Assembly (NCBI GenBank): GCA_029562645.1
Contig: JAKQUI010000048.1
Location: 372,001-436,000 of the forward strand
Reading direction: 5' to 3'
From: Spirochaetota bacterium
GTDB taxonomy: Bacteria; Spirochaetota; UBA4802; JAKQUI01
Length of the DNA: 64,000 bases
Shown here: positions 52,832 to 62,163 of the stretch, in pieces
Layout of the letters: the number at the start of each line of letters is the position of its first letter
Position numbering within the stretch: position 1 is the stretch's first letter
Translations under genes and position numbers: made by a program
The notes under the pieces: model-generated
Told to the model about the DNA's origin: nothing
The model's input: the letters and a program-made list of their open reading frames with translations, nothing else
The model's database searches: none

Positions 52832-54165
52832 ATCTCGAGAAACGGCTCGCCGGCCTCATCAACAACGAGGCGCGCGCGCACGGCTTCGTCGACTATTCCC
52901 CCGACCACATAGCGCGCCTGCTCGAGCTCCACGGGAACCCGCATCGTCGGCTCGCCGCGGTTCACATCGCCGGCACCAACGGAAAGGGCTCTACGGCGCA
53001 CATGATCGCCCGTATCGCGCAGACCGCCGGATATAAAACCGGCCTGTACACCTCGCCCCACCTGCTTCGCATCCACGAACGCATTCGAATACAGGGACGG
53101 CCGATTCCGGATTCCGCGCTCAACCGTCTCGCGGACATGGCGTTCAATGCGCTCGCCGCACACCCGGACATCGCCGTCACCTACTTCGACGCGCTCACCT
53201 TCATCGCCTTCGCGTATTTTGCCGAGGAGCGGGTGGACCTGGCGGTGATCGAGACGGGACTCGGCGGGCGGCTCGATTCTACGAATGTCGTCACGCCGCG
53301 TGTTTCCGTGATCACGGACATCGCGCTGGACCACACCCGGGTGCTTGGCTCGACGATACCGCAGATTGCGCGCGAGAAGGCGGGTATCATCAAGCCGGGC
53401 GTCCCGGTTGTAACCACCAATACGGCCCCCGGTACGGTCGCGGTGCTTGCCGACGCCTGCCGGGGCCAACGTTCAGCATTGTTCCGATACGGACATGATT
53501 TCTTCGCGCGCCTATCCGGCGAAAAGGGAGAGGATCGAACGGTGATCGACATCAGCGCGGCGGTCGGTTCTTCCCCGCCGATCAATCTCCAGCGCCTGCC
53601 CTTCGACGGCCGCGCGCCGGTGCAGATGAAAAACGCAGCCGCCGCGATCGCAACCGCGCTCTGCCTTACCGCCCGCGGATTTACGATCACGCCCGCGCAT
53701 ATGCGCGCCGGCGTTTCCGCGCGCGTCCCCGGCCGTCTGCAGCTCCTTTCAAAATCGCCGCCGGTCCTGTTCGATCCGGCGCACAATCCGGCCGCAGTCC
53801 GCGCCGTCGCCGATGCGATCCGCGCGTCATACCCGGACCGGCGCGTTCACGCGGTCGTTTCGTTTATGCGGGACAAGGACGCGGCGGGCATGGTGCGGGC
53901 GCTCGCGCCGCTCTGCGCATCGCTGCACTACCTGAACATCGATGATGCGCGCAGCCGCACGATTACGCCCGGCGCCGCGGGCCGGGCGTGGCGGAACATG
54001 CTTGTTCCCATCGACACCCTCGATGCGCTCGCAACGCGCCTGTCGCGCATGTGCGCGCCCACGGACCTGGTGGTCTTTACCGGGTCCTTTCGGCTGTATC
54101 GCCACGCACGCGACTTCGCGCGCCTGCGCGCGAAGGCCGCATCAGCCCCCGCGCCGTTTTTTTGA
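52828..54165 (+). CDS. folC: Folylpolyglutamate synthase / dihydrofolate synthase
   Basis: Mur-ligase-family enzyme that adds glutamate to dihydropteroate and to reduced folates. The 445 residues have the P-loop HIAGTNGKGSTAHMIARI, LYTSPHLLRIHERI, VIETGLGGRLDSTNVV and SVITDIALDHTRVLGSTIPQ, all typical of FolC, and a C-terminal Mur-ligase domain (LFDPAHNPAAVRAVADAI, FTGSFRLYRHARDF). The ATG at 52828 overlaps the aroE stop as ATGA. A run of three overlapping genes (cupin-like, aroE, folC) is therefore translated as a chain. Confidence 0.96.
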   Translation: MNLEKRLAGLINNEARAHGFVDYSPDHIARLLELHGNPHRRLAAVHIAGTNGKGSTAHMIARIAQTAGYKTGLYTSPHLLRIHERIRIQGRPIPDSALNRLADMAFNALAAHPDIAVTYFDALTFIAFAYFAEERVDLAVIETGLGGRLDSTNVVTPRVSVITDIALDHTRVLGSTIPQIAREKAGIIKPGVPVVTTNTAPGTVAVLADACRGQRSALFRYGHDFFARLSGEKGEDRTVIDISAAVGSSPPINLQRLPFDGRAPVQMKNAAAAIATALCLTARGFTITPAHMRAGVSARVPGRLQLLSKSPPVLFDPAHNPAAVRAVADAIRASYPDRRVHAVVSFMRDKDAAGMVRALAPLCASLHYLNIDDARSRTITPGAAGRAWRNMLVPIDTLDALATRLSRMCAPTDLVVFTGSFRLYRHARDFARLRAKAASAPAPFF

Positions 54166-54180
54166 TTGCAAAACTCGCCG

Positions 54181-55173
54181 ATGAATGCGCCAATAGCCGG
54201 CGAACGCGGCCCGTCAATGGATGAACAACTGCAACAGCTCGTCGTTTCGATCAGCACGCTGATCAGGAAGGTCAGCGAGGGCGCCATTTCCCCCGAAGAC
54301 GCACGGGACGAGTATCGTTCGCTCCGCGTGCGCCATGACGATCTGCGCGACCGCGCGGTTGACGCCCAGGGAGGCGTGATCAAAAACCTCTGCGCGCGGC
54401 ACAACGGAGAGAACTTCTCGCTTTTTAGCGGCCTCTTCCGCCTAACCCCCGAACACTGCGAGCCCATCGATGCGGTCGGCGACGACCGGCTCCTGGGCAA
54501 GGTGATACAGGCGAGCGCCGAGATTCGCGCCTCGATACGCGGGGGATCGCCCGCCCGCATCGAGGCCGGACGGCTGCCCTTTCTCGCGCATCACCTGCAC
54601 GTGGCGCGCGTCCATTCCGGAGCGGGCGAGGAGATTCTTTTTGCCGCCGTATCGTCATCCGAGTTTTTTTCCCGGGACCGATTCGTCCACGCCGCGGGGT
54701 TCTTCTCGGACCTGCTCGCGCCGTTTCTGCGCGCCTCACGTCCCCTCATGCTGGTGCAGTTCGAGCGCTCCCTGGAGGCGATACGCGACCACCTGGACGC
54801 GACGGTCAACGCGGCGACCTCGGCGCGCATCAGCCTCTTCTTCCTGAAATCCGTCGATACGATCTTCTCCCACATGGGCATGGCTGCGCTGGTGGAGATC
54901 CCGAAGACGATTCACGGGATTTTGAGCGAGGTCGCCCCGGAGGACGCCGCGGTGTTTTCGCTTTCGATGAACGAGTACCTCGTCATCAGCCCGATCCGGC
55001 GGAGCGATGAGTCGATCCCGAAGATGCGGCCGGTGGAGTTGAAGTTCCGCGGCACCATCATTCCCCATCACAGCATCCAGCTGCGGTTCGACGACGGCGA
55101 CTCCGTCTACAAGCTCCTGGACGACATCTACAATTTCGAGGATTACATGCTCACCGGCGATATCACGCGGTGA
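54181..55173 (+). CDS. Cytoplasmic protein of unknown function, possibly degenerate GAF/GGDEF-like
   Basis: A protein of about 330 residues with no signal peptide or membrane helix. The N-terminal third is a charged coiled coil (QLVVSISTLIRKVSEGAISP). The middle (FAAVSSSEFFSRDRFVHAAG) has GAF-like strand and helix spacing. The end (LSEVAPEDAAVFSLSMNEYL) recalls the GGDEF region with the active motif lost. Each resemblance is weak. Start is uncertain: ATG at 54181 and ATG at 54217 are both possible and neither has a clear ribosome site. It follows folC and overlaps the convergent gpsA fusion by 11 bases. Confidence 0.6.
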   Translation: MNAPIAGERGPSMDEQLQQLVVSISTLIRKVSEGAISPEDARDEYRSLRVRHDDLRDRAVDAQGGVIKNLCARHNGENFSLFSGLFRLTPEHCEPIDAVGDDRLLGKVIQASAEIRASIRGGSPARIEAGRLPFLAHHLHVARVHSGAGEEILFAAVSSSEFFSRDRFVHAAGFFSDLLAPFLRASRPLMLVQFERSLEAIRDHLDATVNAATSARISLFFLKSVDTIFSHMGMAALVEIPKTIHGILSEVAPEDAAVFSLSMNEYLVISPIRRSDESIPKMRPVELKFRGTIIPHHSIQLRFDDGDSVYKLLDDIYNFEDYMLTGDITR

Positions 55174-57544
55174 GCGTCGGAGCGAGGGTTGCGTAGTAGT
55201 CCACCTCGTCGCGCGCGCTGACGACGAGCGTCCCGCCGGACACCGTTGCGATTCCGTTGCGCACGCAAAACTGCATGCCCCGCTTGAAGATCTTCCGCGG
55301 CGCGATCCCGGAGCGCTCCCCGGCGGCCGAGAGGTAGCGCGCCAGGTCGTCCTCGCCGTCGCGAACCGCGACCGAATACCCCCGGTCCCGCAGATAGCGG
55401 CAGAAGACGTAATGCGCGAACACGAACGAATCGCGCGCCCAGCTCGAGCGGATCATCTCCGCGATGAGTCCGACCGCGTTTTCGCGCGCGGCCACCTCCG
55501 AGAGCATGATGGGTCCCGAGAAATGCACCGCGATGGTATTGCCCAGGATCCGCGCGAGCGGGAGCGATCCCGACGAGCGGCTCGTGAGGAGCTCGGCTGG
55601 TTTCGCGAAATGCGACACCCCGACCGGAACGAGCGCGATCTCCTCGGCGTTCTTGCGGATAAAACCGACGATCCCGCGGATGAAGTGCTCGTGCAGCTCC
55701 CGGATGCTGCCGTCCTTGCTCACGGTGAGCTCCGGACAGAAGAGCACCGGCACGCCGTGGTCCACCAGCGTCAGAAAATACTGCCGGAAGGTCTCGCGAT
55801 ACAGCGGATTTACGAAACGGCGAAAATCGACGATATACCCTCCGGTGAGGCGAAGGACCATCCGGCGGAAGGCGTTGGTCACCACGGCGCCGTTCACGAA
55901 AAAGCGCGGATACGGGAGCGAGTGACGCCGCAGAATCATGGTCACATAGATGAAATCGAAATAGCTCCGGGCGACGGGCAGATAGATGACGTTGGCCAGG
56001 TCCGAGACGCTTCGCAACCGGGCGATGTCCCCCGATCCGCGGATATTGTTTCGAAACATTTTTTTGAAATAATTCCGCCGCAACAGCCGGTTCGGGATAT
56101 TGCGCAAGCCAATCACCAGATAGAACACCACCGCGGCGAGCAGGCTGAAGCGGTCGGAGAATTCGCCCAGGTATTGCTTGGCGAGCGTCTCGGCCGTCCG
56201 CGGGAGGCTCTCCTCGGTGAGGGCGCGCATGAGCCACACCTCCTGCACGGAGAAGAGCCGGCCGAGGATGTCCCGGCGCGACGCGCTGGCCCGATCGTAC
56301 CGGCGAACAAAGGACGTGCGATACTCCAGGATGTAGCGACGCAGGTTTTCGTCCTCCGCGCAGCGCTCCACGACGCGGCGGGCGATAATGCTCCGGAACG
56401 TGGTCCCGCCCGTGTTCTCCAACCCCTTCTTCCGCTTGGTGACGCGCAACGCGGAGGTGCGGTACAACTCCTCGAATTTCTCGGGCTTTTTCACCGTCTC
56501 GATAAGCAGGTCCGGCGAGCGGTTGTTGATGAGAATCTCATAGAGCGAACGATAGACCGGGATGCTCACCCCCTTCTGCGCGGCAAGCTGCAGCAGCGGC
56601 TCGATCGCATACGCCCCCTCCGCGAGATAGTGCAGGCGACGACTCATCTTATCGAAGATATAGTCCGGTCGAAAGCGCATGATGATACGGTCGTAGAAGC
56701 GCATCGTGGTGCCCGACTTCTGCAACTGCAGGGCGATATCCTTCCCGAAGCGGCGGTTGCGGCTGTGGTCGCTGAGCGCCGTGGTGATGAGGTCCCCCAG
56801 GCCCGAGATGTCGAACATGGTCTCGTCCTTCGCGCCGCAGGCCCGGGCGACGCGAAGGATCTCCTTAAAGGATTCGGCGATGAGCGCGCCGGCCATGTTG
56901 TCCCCGCATCGGGGGAGGTTGGCGAGCATCCCCGCCGCGACCGCCGCCGGGTTCTTGAGCGTTCCGCCCAGCTCGACCCCCAGGATGTCGTCGACCACGC
57001 GGCACTCCAGATATTCGCAGGCCATCAGCTCCCGGAAGGCCTCGCACGCTTCACGGTGGCGCCCGGCGATGTTCAGGCAGGTATGATAGCGGACGCACAC
57101 CTCCTCCGCATGGCTGGGGCCATAGATGGCGACCACCCGTTCGCGAAACGCCGGCAGGGCGATCCCCAGCGCCTCGGAAATCGTATAGATGCGTCCATGA
57201 AGTTTGCAAAATCCCTTGGTGAGATAACCCAGGATCGCATCGGGGGGCACGCGCCCGGCCATGCTCTCGGCGATGGGATAGATGGCCTTCGACGGCGTCC
57301 CGAAGATGATCGCGTCGGCATCGTCGACCGCCGCGGCGATGTCGTTCGTCGCCGTGATTGACGGCGGGAGCGCGACCCCCGGCAGGTACTGCGTGTTCTC
57401 GTGCCGCTCGTTGATGGCGCGCGGAAGGTTTTTCTCGTAGGCCCACATCACGATGGGCACATCCGGATGGTTCTCCGCGATGACCTTCGCGATGGTGGTG
57501 CCCCACGATCCGGCGCCGATGATTGCGACCTTTCGGCGGCTCAT
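55163..57544 (-). CDS. gpsA: Glycerol-3-phosphate dehydrogenase fused to a PlsB-like acyltransferase domain
   Basis: A 793-residue fusion. Residues 1-340 are a complete NAD(P)-dependent glycerol-3-phosphate dehydrogenase: GAGSWGTTIAKVIAE, TKGFCKLHG, VVAIYGPSHAEEV, the catalytic Lys in GGTLKNPAAVAAG, and GLGDLITTALSDHSRNRRFG. A helical linker follows (about 350-515), then a domain with the order of PlsB motifs: LPVARSYFDFIYV, FRRMVLRLTGGYIVDFRRF, VPVLFCPELTVSKDG and IALVPVGVSHFA. The acyltransferase histidine of HxxxxD is Ala525, with Asp530 kept. GpsA makes and PlsB uses sn-glycerol 3-phosphate, so the pairing is metabolically meaningful, but acyl transfer may be lost. ATG at 57544 suits the GpsA start; a GTG at 57589 is possible. 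Confidence 0.88.
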   Translation of the reverse strand: MSRRKVAIIGAGSWGTTIAKVIAENHPDVPIVMWAYEKNLPRAINERHENTQYLPGVALPPSITATNDIAAAVDDADAIIFGTPSKAIYPIAESMAGRVPPDAILGYLTKGFCKLHGRIYTISEALGIALPAFRERVVAIYGPSHAEEVCVRYHTCLNIAGRHREACEAFRELMACEYLECRVVDDILGVELGGTLKNPAAVAAGMLANLPRCGDNMAGALIAESFKEILRVARACGAKDETMFDISGLGDLITTALSDHSRNRRFGKDIALQLQKSGTTMRFYDRIIMRFRPDYIFDKMSRRLHYLAEGAYAIEPLLQLAAQKGVSIPVYRSLYEILINNRSPDLLIETVKKPEKFEELYRTSALRVTKRKKGLENTGGTTFRSIIARRVVERCAEDENLRRYILEYRTSFVRRYDRASASRRDILGRLFSVQEVWLMRALTEESLPRTAETLAKQYLGEFSDRFSLLAAVVFYLVIGLRNIPNRLLRRNYFKKMFRNNIRGSGDIARLRSVSDLANVIYLPVARSYFDFIYVTMILRRHSLPYPRFFVNGAVVTNAFRRMVLRLTGGYIVDFRRFVNPLYRETFRQYFLTLVDHGVPVLFCPELTVSKDGSIRELHEHFIRGIVGFIRKNAEEIALVPVGVSHFAKPAELLTSRSSGSLPLARILGNTIAVHFSGPIMLSEVAARENAVGLIAEMIRSSWARDSFVFAHYVFCRYLRDRGYSVAVRDGEDDLARYLSAAGERSGIAPRKIFKRGMQFCVRNGIATVSGGTLVVSARDEVDYYATLAPTLTA

Positions 57545-57702
57545 CGGCGGGACCGCAGCGGCGCGATGTGTGATTTCGTGAGTGTGCACATACCTGGAAG
57601 CCCCATCAGAACGGACCGCGGGGATGGGGTGATGATGCCGAACCGGCGCGATAACGCAAGCACATTATCGAAAAGCGGACGCCGTCGGCGGGCGCGTCGC
57701 GC

Positions 57703-59457
57703 CTACATGTAGTCCAGGTAATCCTTGAGCTTGCGCGCGCGGGTGGGATGCCGCAGGCGCCGCAGGGCCTTGGCCTCGATCTGCCGGATGCGCTCGCGCG
57801 TGACCTTGAAGACGTAGCCCACTTCCTCCAACGTGTGGGAATAGCCGTCGTCCAGACCGAAGCGCATCCGGATCACCTTCTGCTCGCGCGCGGGCAACGT
57901 CTTGAGGACCGTGTTGATCTGCTCGTGCAGCAGGCGGTAGGCCGCGGTGTTCGCGGGCGAATCGACGTACTTGTCCTCGATGAAATCGCCCAGGAGGGAG
58001 TCCTCCTCCTCGCCCACCGGCGTCTCCAGCGAGATGGGCTCGCGCGCAACGTTCTTGACGCCCTTGATCTTGCTCACCGGCCAGCCGAGCCGGTCGGCCA
58101 GCTCCTCGGGGGTGGGCTCGCGGCCGAACTCCTGCTGGAACAGGCGCGTCTCGCGCATCACCTTGTTGATCTGCTCGATCATGTGCACGGGCACGCGGAT
58201 GGTGCGCGCCTGGTCGGAGATGGCGCGGGTGATCGCCTGGCGGATCCACCAGGTCGCGTAGGTGGAGAACTTGTATCCCTTGCGGTACTCGAACTTGTCC
58301 ACCGCCTTGATGAGGCCGATGTTTCCCTCCTGGATGAGGTCGAAGAAGTGCATGCCGCGGTTGGCGTACTTCTTCGCGATGGAGACAACCAGGCGCAGGT
58401 TCGCGTTGATGAGCTCCTTCTTCGCGATGGAGATCTTCCGCTGCCCCAGTCCGATCTGCTTGCCCCACTTGAGGATGTATTCCGTCTCCGCGCCGGCCTC
58501 CTGCTCGATCCGGCGGATCTTGCGCTCGTTGTTGCGTATGTCCTTCACCAGGTTCAGCAGCGTGTCCTTGCCCGTTATCTTCAGGGCCGCGAGCGTCTGC
58601 TTCACCTGCTCGCCCTTCTCCACCTTGCGCCCGTAGTGTTTGAGCTCCTTGAGGCTCTTCTTGTACTTCCGCTCCACCTCGGTGAAAAAGCCCTGGGTCT
58701 CCTGGATGCGGTGCACCATGGAGAGGATCTTCGCGGCGACCTTCTTGATCTCGCTCTCGCTGATCTCGATATCCTTGACCGCCTCGGTGATGCTGGCGCG
58801 GTGCTCCTCGATCTTCTTTTTCAGCTCGGCGCCCTTGGGCGATCCCTCCTCCAGCTTGCGGAGCTTGCTCTCCAGTTGCATGATCTTCTTGTCGTCGGAG
58901 AGGATCACCACCATGCGCTCGTAGAACTTCTTCTCGAGCTTGTGCATGTCCGCCGACGAGAAGTAGTACAGCTTGTTGATCTTGAGGATCTCGACGAGCT
59001 TCATCTTGCCGCTCTTGATCTTCGGATAGTGCTTCACGAGATCGTTCACCAGCAGGGTTGAGTTGACCACCGCGTCCTCGATGAGCAGCTCGCCCTCCTC
59101 GATCTTCTTGGCCAGGTCCACCTCCTGGTCGCCGGAGAGGAGCGACACGGTGCCGATCTCCTTCAGGTAGAGGCGGATCGGGTCGTCGATGGTGGCGCCG
59201 GCGGCGGCCTTTTTCGTTTTAGACTTGCCCTTTTTCTTTTCCTTGACGACCGGCGTTTTGCGGGTCGATTCCTCGACGATCTCGATGCCGAGCTGGTTGA
59301 GGAGGATGAAGAGATCGTCGATCTTGTCCGAGTTGAGGATCTTCTCGGGAAGCTTGTCGTTAATCTCGTCGTAGGTGAGCTCGCCGTTCGACTTTCCCAG
59401 CTCGATCAGGCCCTTCACCTCGGGTATTTCGTTCAACACCAGCTCGCCTTTGCTCAT
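57703..59457 (-). CDS. rpoD: RNA polymerase primary sigma factor RpoD
   Basis: Housekeeping sigma-70 factor of 584 residues. Region 1.1 is at the N-terminus (about 1-60, [17 protein letters not shown]), followed by a Lys-rich linker. Region 1.2 is [20 protein letters not shown], then a long non-conserved insertion, region 2 with [40 protein letters not shown] and [20 protein letters not shown], region 3, and region 4 with [26 protein letters not shown] lies about 10 bases before the ATG. It follows dnaG by 30 bases in the classic yqeY-dnaG-rpoD operon. Confidence 0.97.
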   Translation of the reverse strand: MSKGELVLNEIPEVKGLIELGKSNGELTYDEINDKLPEKILNSDKIDDLFILLNQLGIEIVEESTRKTPVVKEKKKGKSKTKKAAAGATIDDPIRLYLKEIGTVSLLSGDQEVDLAKKIEEGELLIEDAVVNSTLLVNDLVKHYPKIKSGKMKLVEILKINKLYYFSSADMHKLEKKFYERMVVILSDDKKIMQLESKLRKLEEGSPKGAELKKKIEEHRASITEAVKDIEISESEIKKVAAKILSMVHRIQETQGFFTEVERKYKKSLKELKHYGRKVEKGEQVKQTLAALKITGKDTLLNLVKDIRNNERKIRRIEQEAGAETEYILKWGKQIGLGQRKISIAKKELINANLRLVVSIAKKYANRGMHFFDLIQEGNIGLIKAVDKFEYRKGYKFSTYATWWIRQAITRAISDQARTIRVPVHMIEQINKVMRETRLFQQEFGREPTPEELADRLGWPVSKIKGVKNVAREPISLETPVGEEEDSLLGDFIEDKYVDSPANTAAYRLLHEQINTVLKTLPAREQKVIRMRFGLDDGYSHTLEEVGYVFKVTRERIRQIEAKALRRLRHPTRARKLKDYLDYM

Positions 59458-59487
59458 AATGATGGCACCCCTCGCCTGTGATATGCC

Positions 59488-61272
59488 CTAGCGCCTGTTG
59501 TAGACGTAGAGGGAAAGCTTTTCCTTTTCGCGGCGCAGCACCTCGATCTCCGTGAGGCACGCGCGCACATCGGCCGAATCCGCCCCGCCGGACCGCCGAA
59601 TCGTGTCGGCGCACCGGTTGATTTTCCGGTCGATCTGATGCAGCTTGAGATTTATGTAGATTTCGGTATACGCATCGTCGGGATTTTCAACGGGAGATCT
59701 GGCAGCGACGTTCTCTTCCAGAAACCGCTTCTCGTCACCTTCAGAAAAAAAATCGAATATTTTGTCAACATATATTTCTTCGTCCGCTGAATACAGGTCC
59801 AGCAGGCGGGCGAAGACGGAGCGCGCCGCGGGATCGACGATCTCCTCCGCGGAGAAATCGAATACCGCCTTCGCGACAAGCCTCGGGTGGGCGCACAAAA
59901 GCGCCACCAGGTCGCGATAGCTTTTCGTCTCGAAGTCCGCGCGCTCGGCGCGTCCCCCGGCAGAGGGCGCAAAGGGCGCTTCGCTTCGCCCAAGGAATTT
60001 CTTGAAATCCACGCGTACGGCGTTCTCATCGAGCGACAGCAGGGCGCTGATCCGCTTCACGTAGGCGCTCCGCTCGGACTCGTACGGCAGTTCGCGGATG
60101 ACCTCGAAGAGCTGGACCATTGTCCGCGTCCGGTTCGCCGCCCCCGGAAGCGCCTCCGCCATCACGCGCCGCATCCGGTAGTCCACCGGCGAGAGCGCGG
60201 AATCCACCGCGGCCATGAACTCGCGGATGCCGCGCGTGCGGACGAACTCGAACGGGTCGGACTCGGGCAGGGCCGCCACGCGCACCTCGACGTTCTTGGC
60301 CGAGATGACGTCGATCGATCGAAGCGACGCATTGATCCCCGCGGGATCGGCGTCGAAGACCAGGATGATCTCGTTGCAGTAGCGCGCGAGAAGGTCCACA
60401 TGCTGCTGCGTGAGGGCCGTGCCGAGCGGTGCGACCACGTTCCGCACCCCCTGCTGATGGCAGCCGATCACATCCAAATACCCCTCCACCACGATTGCCC
60501 GCTTGAGTTCCCGTATGGCGTCCCGGGCCCGGTTGAAGCCATAGAGCACTCCCCGCTTCTGAAAGACGGCCGATTCCGGGGAGTTCAAATACTTCGGTTC
60601 GCCCGGTCCGATGATACGCCCCCCGAAAGCGATGGGCTCGCCGCTCGCGTTACAAATAGGAAAGATGAGCCGGTTCCTGAACTTGTCGTAATAATGGATC
60701 CGGCCCTCTTTATCGGCCTTGCTCACCAGGCCGATCTCCGCGCACTGCTCCAAATTGGCGCGGTTGCCCTTGAGAAATCCGGTTAGATGATTCCAGCTCT
60801 CCGGCGCGAATCCCAGCTTGAACTCGTCAATGGCCTCCCGCGACACGCCCCGGCCCAGCACATACTCCAATCCCGGTTTGCCGATGGGCTCGCGCAGCGT
60901 ATTGTAAAAAACGCCCAGTGCCACGGAATTGAGCTTCAGGTACGCATCCTCCGGCGAGGCGCTCGCGCCATTGGCGGAATCCGTCACCGGGATGCCGACC
61001 AGATCGCCAACGAACCTCACGCTCTGCGGAAAGCTGAGCCCTTCAATGCGGGATATGAACGAAAAGACGTTCCCCCCGGCATGACAGCCGAAACAGTAAA
61101 AAATCCGCTTCTCGACCGAAACGGTGAACGATGGCGTTTTCTCCTTATGAAAGGGGCATAGGCCGATAAAATCCTTGCCCTTCTTCGCAAGCGACGGAAC
61201 ATAGCGGCGCACCACCGATTCAATATCGGCCCGATCGCGAATGCGGTTGATGATTTCGCGCGGAATCTGCAC
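59488..61272 (-). CDS. dnaG: DNA primase
   Basis: Synthesises RNA primers at the replication fork. The 594 residues have the CHC2 zinc finger (LCPFHKEKTPSF and YCFGCHAGGNVFSF, about 37-65), the primase core with TOPRIM motifs (VVEGYLDVIGCHQQG, EIILVFDADPAGINA) and a helicase-binding C-terminal region of helical type. The start is GTG at 61272 with only a weak ribosome site. It lies 20 bases after yqeY and 30 bases before rpoD, so the three are co-transcribed from the promoter at 61896-61924. Confidence 0.97.
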   Translation of the reverse strand: MQIPREIINRIRDRADIESVVRRYVPSLAKKGKDFIGLCPFHKEKTPSFTVSVEKRIFYCFGCHAGGNVFSFISRIEGLSFPQSVRFVGDLVGIPVTDSANGASASPEDAYLKLNSVALGVFYNTLREPIGKPGLEYVLGRGVSREAIDEFKLGFAPESWNHLTGFLKGNRANLEQCAEIGLVSKADKEGRIHYYDKFRNRLIFPICNASGEPIAFGGRIIGPGEPKYLNSPESAVFQKRGVLYGFNRARDAIRELKRAIVVEGYLDVIGCHQQGVRNVVAPLGTALTQQHVDLLARYCNEIILVFDADPAGINASLRSIDVISAKNVEVRVAALPESDPFEFVRTRGIREFMAAVDSALSPVDYRMRRVMAEALPGAANRTRTMVQLFEVIRELPYESERSAYVKRISALLSLDENAVRVDFKKFLGRSEAPFAPSAGGRAERADFETKSYRDLVALLCAHPRLVAKAVFDFSAEEIVDPAARSVFARLLDLYSADEEIYVDKIFDFFSEGDEKRFLEENVAARSPVENPDDAYTEIYINLKLHQIDRKINRCADTIRRSGGADSADVRACLTEIEVLRREKEKLSLYVYNRR

Positions 61273-61292
61273 TCGGGATGATCGTGCGCCGA

Positions 61293-61742
61293 CTATCGGC
61301 CCTCGAGCTTCTTGCCAAGGAGGGATTTCACGATAGCGCCGTCCGCACGCCCCTTGAGCTCTTTCATGATCACGCTCATGATCTTGCCAAAGTCCTTGGC
61401 GGTCACCGCACCCATCTCCTCGATTTTCCGGTCGATGGCGGCCGCGATCGCCTCTTCTCCCAGCTGTTCCGGGAGATAGCGGGCGAGGATCTCGAGCTCG
61501 GCGGCTTCCTTGGCGGCTAGCTCGCCCCGTCCGGCCTTCGTGAACTCCTCGATGGCCTCCTTGCGCTTCTTGGAGGCCCGGGCGACCACCTCCAGGACGG
61601 CCTCGTCGGTCAATTCGGCCGTTCCCTTCGTTTTCTCGTACATAATGTCGGATTTGAGCATGCGAAGCGTTCGCACCACATCCTCGTTCTTCGCCTTGAT
61701 CGCCTCATGCAGATCGCCGGAAATTGTGTCGAGCAGACTCAC
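61293..61742 (-). CDS. yqeY: GatB/YqeY domain protein
   Basis: A 149-residue YqeY-family protein, with RTLRMLKSDIMYEKTKG, EFTKAGRGELAAKEAAELEI, LARYLPEQL and DFGKIMSVIMKELKGRADG. The fold is the helical tail domain of GatB, which binds tRNA in the amidotransferase, but stand-alone YqeY has no proven reaction. The GTG at 61742 is chosen because GAGGAG (61750-61755) lies 7 bases upstream, and it gives the usual 145-150 residues; the longer frame is unsupported. It is the first gene of the yqeY-dnaG-rpoD operon. Confidence 0.93.
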   Translation of the reverse strand: MSLLDTISGDLHEAIKAKNEDVVRTLRMLKSDIMYEKTKGTAELTDEAVLEVVARASKKRKEAIEEFTKAGRGELAAKEAAELEILARYLPEQLGEEAIAAAIDRKIEEMGAVTAKDFGKIMSVIMKELKGRADGAIVKSLLGKKLEGR

Positions 61743-61895
61743 GGATATTCTCCTCGCCCGATCGCCCGCCGCCCTCGGGTCGACGCAGTGCCGATGCACA
61801 TGCGTACCGCCGAACTGAGCGTGAGCGGATCAAGCCATTATTTGATAAACGTTTTGTGTTGTGCGGGATAGGGACATACACACCAACTCACATAT

Positions 61896-61924
61896 AGTAT
61901 ACGCGCAAATAGGACAAGCGTCAA
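61896..61924 (-). promoter_or_regulatory. Sigma-70 promoter of the yqeY-dnaG-rpoD operon
   Basis: On the minus strand TTGACG (61919-61924) and TATACT (61896-61901) are separated by 17 bases, nearly consensus. Transcription would begin near 61889, giving a leader of about 147 bases. The whole gap 61743-62163 is AT-rich and holds no gene; on its plus side no clear promoter for the DUF4015 gene was found, though TATACT at 62119-62124 is a possible -10. Confidence 0.75.
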
Positions 61925-62163
61925 TAATGGCGCCTTAAATAATCATTATTAACAAAAATTTTTTTAGTAAAAACCGCTGCATGTGTTCAATTCATTTTTC
62001 TTGTTGAGCGCCATCTCCGCTGTTGCCGAATATTAACTATTCAATCGCAATAATGTTGTTGACGCGGAAGATGGCCGCGGATGCCGTATCGAGGGCTATC
62101 CGGTTAGTCCATAGAGCATATACTACGATACTGTTAAAAAATCAAATTTACTGGGGATACCGA

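Noticed and set aside
57660-57702. GC-rich GACGC/GCGTC stem followed by TTTTC after rpoD as a terminator
   Set aside because: Only five secure base pairs and a four-base T-run; too weak to annotate.
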